From contig CALGVF010000022.1 in the NCBI GenBank assembly GCA_937920115.1, forward strand, positions 1-8,359: a stretch of 8,359 nt of DNA, given 5' to 3'. The DNA comes from an uncultured Clostridia bacterium (GTDB lineage: Bacteria > Bacillota > Clostridia > Christensenellales > Borkfalkiaceae). Numbering within the stretch: position 1 is the stretch's first letter; each line of letters begins with the position of its first letter. The position numbers and the translations under genes are program-made. Shown in pieces: positions 4,760 through 8,359 of this stretch. A model generated the notes under the pieces. It was not told the origin of the DNA. It saw only the letters and a list, made by a program, of their open reading frames with translations, and searched no databases.

Positions 4760-5725
4760 TTAGTCTTCTTCGCTTTTTTCGTTCTCTGCGAAGAAGTCGT
4801 AACAGATTTTTTTGAGTTCTTTCGCCGAAGTAATCTTTAAAGCGGTTTGTTTGAACGTTGCCGAGTTCTTCTCGCCTTTCAAATATAAACAGAGTTGTTT
4901 TCTGAAAACTATCGCCGCATATCTGTCGTCGTATTCGGTAAGAAGTAGGTCTATATGTCGATTAACTAACTCTTTTTTGTTTTTGTCGAACGGCAGACCC
5001 AAGATTTCCGAAAAGAGCCAAGGCGATTCCAAAGCCCCTCTCGCGAGCATTATTCCGTCCGCTTCCGTCTTATCTATCAACTCGTCCGCGTCGGAAACCG
5101 CGAATACGCCGCCGTTTGCGATAACGGGAACGGAGACCGATTTTTTAACCTTTTTAATTTCGTCGAAATTGACCTCGCCCGAATAAATTTTATCTCTGAC
5201 CCGCCCGTGAACGGTAATCATTTTCGCCCCGCCCTGTTCGAGAGCCTTTGCGAAATCTTCCGAGACGAATTCGCCGTCTTTGATACCGATACGCATTTTG
5301 CAAGTGATAGTCTTGCCGCTTTTCGAACATTCTTCGACAGTTCTTTCGGCAAGGTTAGGGTAGCGAAGCAGTGCGCTTCCCTCGCAGTTGTTAAATATTT
5401 TCGGCATGGGACAGCCGAAGTTTATATCGACTATATCGAATTTTTCGAGCGGCTTCGACTCGATAGCCCGTCTCATAATTTCAGGGTCGTTTCCGAAAAT
5501 CTGAACGCATTTTATTTTTTCGAGTGGAGAAGTTCTGAGCAACGCTTTCGTATTTTCGTCTCCGAAAACAAGCCCTTTCGCGCTTACCATTTCGGTAAAC
5601 GTAAGCCCCGCTCCGTATTCTTTGCAAATCTCCCTCATCGCGAAGTCGGAAAACCCTGCAAGCGGAGCGAAAAATACGTTGTTTTCGGTCTCGAAGTCGC
5701 CTATTTTAACCTTTTTTACTTTCAT
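4760..5725 (-). CDS. dus: tRNA-dihydrouridine synthase (Dus family)
   Basis: This 321-residue flavoenzyme reduces specific uridines in the tRNA D-loop to dihydrouridine, using FMN and NADPH in the cytoplasm. A TIM-barrel domain covers residues 1 to about 240. Its hallmarks are FAPLAGFSD (19-27), the FMN-contacting VQIFGND (74-80), NFGCPMPKI (102-110) with catalytic Cys105, CKMRIGI (142-148), VHGRVRD (172-178), IANGG (202-206) and MLARGAL (226-232). A helical C-terminal domain that binds tRNA follows. Length and motifs are those of the bacterial DusB-like group, but which uridine it modifies cannot be read from the sequence. The ATG at 5725 lies 20 nt inside the end of mazG. No strong Shine-Dalgarno site precedes it, so translation is probably coupled to mazG. 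Confidence 0.96.
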   Translation of the reverse strand: MKVKKVKIGDFETENNVFFAPLAGFSDFAMREICKEYGAGLTFTEMVSAKGLVFGDENTKALLRTSPLEKIKCVQIFGNDPEIMRRAIESKPLEKFDIVDINFGCPMPKIFNNCEGSALLRYPNLAERTVEECSKSGKTITCKMRIGIKDGEFVSEDFAKALEQGGAKMITVHGRVRDKIYSGEVNFDEIKKVKKSVSVPVIANGGVFAVSDADELIDKTEADGIMLARGALESPWLFSEILGLPFDKNKKELVNRHIDLLLTEYDDRYAAIVFRKQLCLYLKGEKNSATFKQTALKITSAKELKKICYDFFAENEKSEED

Positions 5726-7112
5726 TGTAGTAGCGGTCGATTTCCTCGGCGGAAAGTTCCTTTAAATTTTTGCCGTCTTGAACGGCGAGTTCTTCGGTCT
5801 TTTTAAATCTCCGCAAAAACTTGTCGGTAGCGTCGTTTAAACTGAGTTCGCCGTTCACGCCGAGAAGCCTTACGAAACTCACGACGGCGAAGAGCAAATC
5901 TCCGCACTCTTCGTATATGCCTTTTTCGTTTTTGTCTTTATACTCTTGCAGGACTTCGTAAAATTCTTCTTTCACCTTGTCGGCGACTTGTTCTACGCTT
6001 TCAAAGTCCATATTGTACTTTCCTGAACGCGAACCCACTTTATCCGCCCTCAAAACGGACGGAAAACTCTTCGGAACGGAGGAGAGGTATTCGTACCCCG
6101 AGTTGAAGCCCTTTTCTTTTTGTTTGTTTTTCTCCCACACGTCGAGAGCCGCCTTGTCGTCGGTCGCCTTGTCCGAACCGAAAATGTGCGTGTGCCTTGA
6201 AATGAGTTTGCGGCAAATACCGCTCGAAACGTCTTGCAGGGTAAACGCCCCTCTTTCTTCCGCGAAGCGAATATAGAAAAAGGCTTGCAAAAGAAGGTCG
6301 CAGACTTCTTCAGAAATGGCGATGTCGTCTCCCGATTTTATTGCGTCGAGAAGTTCGTAAGTCTCTTCGACGGTGTTTTTCATTATGCTTTCGGGAGTCT
6401 GAGCCTTATCCCACGGACAGCCGTTTTCGCCTCTTAAAACTTTTAAAATCTCGTCGAGGTCGTAAAGCGAGAAGCGTTGTTTTTCGGTTAAGCCGAGTTT
6501 ATCTACGACTATCGCCGCCGTTCCGTCGAACTCGTCTCCGTAGTCCGCTTCGTACAGTTTTATTTTCTTAAAATCGCCGTTAAAGAACTTATAGCAGGGT
6601 ATTTCGTCTCCGAACTCGTTTTGAAGAACGAGTTTTACGTTGCTTGCGAGATACTGACAGTCCACGTCGAAAACGACGAGCGGCAGGGTAAGAGTGGCGC
6701 CTGTTATATCGTAAGCCGACACGCCGAGATAGGGGGCGGGGATATTCAACCTGTCCATAAAATACGCCGATTTCGGAACGCACGGGATAACTTCCGCGTC
6801 CTTGCGTTTCGAGCGGATAACGGAACAGGAAACATCCTCCGAAATATCGCCGTCAACGAGGTATACAACCTCCTGAGTTTTAGCGGCGTTAAGAACCTCT
6901 TTCGCGAGATTTTTCGCAAGCGTATCGAAATTTCTCGATTTTTCGTAGACGAAATCGAGCGACGTGTAGTTCACGCCCTCTTTTTCGAGCCATTCCGCCG
7001 TTTCGCTTAAAGCGGTTCTGAGTATTACTTTCTTACCGCTTTTCGCTTCCGACAACGCTCTTACCGATATATCGCCGGGGCATACGCCCGTTCCCGCAAG
7101 GGTTATTTTCAT
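5706..7112 (-). CDS. mazG: YabN-type fusion: degenerate tetrapyrrole-methylase-like domain plus MazG nucleoside triphosphate pyrophosphohydrolase
   Basis: This 468-residue protein has the YabN layout. Residues 1 to about 205 resemble a tetrapyrrole (SAM-dependent) methylase domain: GTGVCPGD (7-14) near the N-terminus, VILRT (29-33) and VVYLVDGD (82-89). Residues from about 215 form MazG, which hydrolyses NTPs to NMPs plus pyrophosphate and cleans up non-canonical nucleotides. Both MazG halves keep the metal-binding pairs: E250xxE253 with E269xxD272, and E383xxE386 with E402xxD405. LRGENGCPWDKAQTPESI (226-243) and SRHTHIFG (305-312) are further signatures. In the methylase part the usual GxGPGD is stretched by two residues, and the usual PGHP/PGDP loop reads DGDIS, so methyl transfer is doubtful. 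The ATG at 7112 has GGAG 10 nt upstream. The gene overlaps the flippase frame by 80 nt and dus by 20 nt. Its position after the flippase matches yabM-yabN of Bacillus. Confidence 0.94.
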   Translation of the reverse strand: MKITLAGTGVCPGDISVRALSEAKSGKKVILRTALSETAEWLEKEGVNYTSLDFVYEKSRNFDTLAKNLAKEVLNAAKTQEVVYLVDGDISEDVSCSVIRSKRKDAEVIPCVPKSAYFMDRLNIPAPYLGVSAYDITGATLTLPLVVFDVDCQYLASNVKLVLQNEFGDEIPCYKFFNGDFKKIKLYEADYGDEFDGTAAIVVDKLGLTEKQRFSLYDLDEILKVLRGENGCPWDKAQTPESIMKNTVEETYELLDAIKSGDDIAISEEVCDLLLQAFFYIRFAEERGAFTLQDVSSGICRKLISRHTHIFGSDKATDDKAALDVWEKNKQKEKGFNSGYEYLSSVPKSFPSVLRADKVGSRSGKYNMDFESVEQVADKVKEEFYEVLQEYKDKNEKGIYEECGDLLFAVVSFVRLLGVNGELSLNDATDKFLRRFKKTEELAVQDGKNLKELSAEEIDRYYNESKKG

Positions 7113-8359
7113 ATTCGCCGTTCTCCGTTGTTTTATATTTTTTTAACGTAATTATAATATATACTAAATTTCCGAAAACCGCAACTAAATAACAGAGAAT
7201 ATCCGAATATAACGCTCCGAAAACGTTGATTTGCGGAATTTTCAAAAGGAAAATCTGAATGCAGAATTTCACGGCGAGTCCGAGACCCAAAAAAAACGCG
7301 GGCGAATAGGCTTTTCTGAGCGATACGAGTATCGAGGTTTCCGTCTGAATAAGCGAAATTAAAACTACGTTTATCGAAGAAAACGCGAGCAGTTTTATCG
7401 TGACGAATTTCGATTCGGGGCTTAATCTCGGGTACAGGATATTGACCACCGTCTTAGAAAACAAGCCTAAAAAGGCGAACGACAAACTCGACGCGAAAAG
7501 GGTAATCGCAAGCGAGCGAAAAGCCGTTTTTTTGACCTTGTCGCCGTCGCCTTTTCCGAACGCCGCCGAAACGCTCGGAACGGTTGCGGTTGCAATCCCG
7601 TAGCATACGGCGACGGGAACGCCGATAATAGTTTCTACGCTTCCCGTGTATATGCCGTATAAATCGACCGAATTGTCGAGGTATGATTTTAAAGTATTTA
7701 TAATTGTAAAACTGTCGAAAACCCTTGCGAGCGGCAGAAGCGACGAGGTAATCGCAACGGGAAAAAGTAGGGCTATAAGTCGATTAAACTTAAAATTTCC
7801 GTCGTATCGCTCGGTTTCAGAGCGTTTTTTGTAAGCGATTATAAGGTAAATAGCGGCGACGAGTTCGCCCGAAGAAACGGCGAGACAAGCGAAAAGCCCG
7901 CCTGTCGCGGGGGTGTAAATGAAGAGGTTTAGAAGAGTAAGCCCGACGGCGATTTTTACCGCTTGTTCGATAATCTGAGAAATTGCGGTGGGGTACATAT
8001 TGTTCTTGCCTTGAAAGTAACCTCTTACGGACGAAATTACGGCGACGAAAATAAGAGAAGGGGCGAGGGCGATATACGAGCCTTTCGCTTCGGGGGTTCC
8101 TTGCATAGAGGAGAGAACGCCCGAAAGGAAAATCATAAACGCCGCCCCGACGATTCCGAGCGGTAAGAAAAAAGCGAGCGATTTACGGAATACGTTTTTT
8201 CCGTTTTCGCCCGCAGATATTAAGCCCGTCATAGTGGTAGTCGCCGCCGCGCCCGTGAAAGTCATCAAAATCAGATAAGTGGGGAAAGCCGTCTGATAAA
8301 TTCCGAGCCCCTCGGTTTTCAGCAGGTTTGTAAGCGGTATTCGATAAAATGCTCCGAGA
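7033..8359 (-). CDS. SpoVB/YabM-type polysaccharide flippase (MOP superfamily), 5' end outside the window
   Basis: The frame is open to the window edge and gives 441 residues of a polytopic membrane protein of the SpoVB/MurJ-like group, which flip lipid-linked glycans across the membrane. Typical stretches are GAFYRIPLTNLLKTEGLGIY at the start of the window part, then LISAGENG, RGYFQGKNNMYPTAISQ followed by EQ, and VGLTLLNLFIY. About a dozen hydrophobic segments are visible. The ATG at 8268 is internal, because family-conserved sequence continues upstream of it. Being next to a YabN-type gene, it is most like YabM, but SpoVB or another paralogue with a role in spore or cell-wall glycan export is possible. 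The last 26 or so codons after KKYKTTENG overlap mazG and look non-native (basic, NNPCGNGRMPRRYIGK). A one-base gain in the A7 run at 7138-7144 would end the protein at 7133, just before the mazG ribosome site. Confidence 0.92.
   Translation of the reverse strand, partial: LGAFYRIPLTNLLKTEGLGIYQTAFPTYLILMTFTGAAATTTMTGLISAGENGKNVFRKSLAFFLPLGIVGAAFMIFLSGVLSSMQGTPEAKGSYIALAPSLIFVAVISSVRGYFQGKNNMYPTAISQIIEQAVKIAVGLTLLNLFIYTPATGGLFACLAVSSGELVAAIYLIIAYKKRSETERYDGNFKFNRLIALLFPVAITSSLLPLARVFDSFTIINTLKSYLDNSVDLYGIYTGSVETIIGVPVAVCYGIATATVPSVSAAFGKGDGDKVKKTAFRSLAITLFASSLSFAFLGLFSKTVVNILYPRLSPESKFVTIKLLAFSSINVVLISLIQTETSILVSLRKAYSPAFFLGLGLAVKFCIQIFLLKIPQINVFGALYSDILCYLVAVFGNLVYIIITLKKYKTTENGEYENNPCGNGRMPRRYIGKSVVGSEKR
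7138..7144 (-). other. A7 homopolymer at the flippase 3' end (possible frameshift or slippage point)
   Basis: On the minus strand the flippase reads TTA AAA AAA TAT across seven A residues. One extra A gives TTA AAA AAA ATA TAA, a stop 20 nt before the mazG ATG. One A fewer puts the flippase in the mazG frame with no stop between them. The run is therefore either an indel or sequencing artefact, or a place where polymerase slippage could set the C-terminus. Confidence 0.55.

Noticed and set aside
5207..5806. 199-codon plus-strand open frame opposite dus and mazG
   Set aside because: The opposite strand codes for well-conserved Dus and MazG sequence with clear motifs, and the plus-strand product is Phe/Arg-rich antisense-type sequence without recognisable domains.

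Overview
The window looks like chromosomal DNA from a Gram-positive, Clostridia-like bacterium (Bacillota), probably an uncultured lineage. The reasons are the SpoVB/YabM-type flippase directly upstream of a YabN-type MazG gene (the yabM-yabN order of Bacillus), a DUF6062 protein of a kind I associate with Clostridia, SigA-type promoters with strong Shine-Dalgarno sites, and factor-independent terminators. This placement rests on gene content and memory of families, not on a search. I see no insertion sequence, phage gene, CRISPR array, rRNA or tRNA. Most of the window is ordinary housekeeping DNA with a few real oddities.

Plus strand, 1-2585. The window opens inside dnaJ (zinc-finger repeats 2-4 and the substrate-binding C-terminal domains), which ends at a strong hairpin terminator. 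A perfect consensus promoter begins at the end of that terminator's T tract and drives a two-gene unit: a DUF1003 membrane protein and a TfoX N-terminal-domain protein, overlapping by 11 nt. Next comes a MerR-family regulator with a GyrI-like effector domain. Its own promoter has the long 19-nt spacer and internal dyad typical of MerR-controlled promoters, so it is probably autoregulated. No transporter or enzyme target is adjacent. The unit ends at a 23-bp perfect hairpin that can terminate in both directions.

2586-2843 is non-coding. It holds two near-identical 66-bp repeat units, a half unit and a tail fragment, each with small hairpins. It lies in the probable 3' untranslated region of the convergent minus-strand operon.

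Minus strand, 8359 down to 2844, is one co-directional gene cluster: a flippase (5' end outside the window), YabN/MazG NTP pyrophosphohydrolase, tRNA-dihydrouridine synthase, a nitrilase-fold protein that appears to have lost its whole catalytic triad, the tRNA wobble 2'-O-methyltransferase TrmL, and a DUF6062 protein with two CxxC/CxxH pairs. Three of the six genes have recognisable enzyme functions in nucleotide or tRNA metabolism. The other two cytoplasmic products are uncharacterised.

The points most worth a second look are the triad-less nitrilase homologue, the 80-nt overlap between the flippase and mazG that traces to an A7 run, the structured repeat array, and the degenerate methylase domain of the MazG protein.
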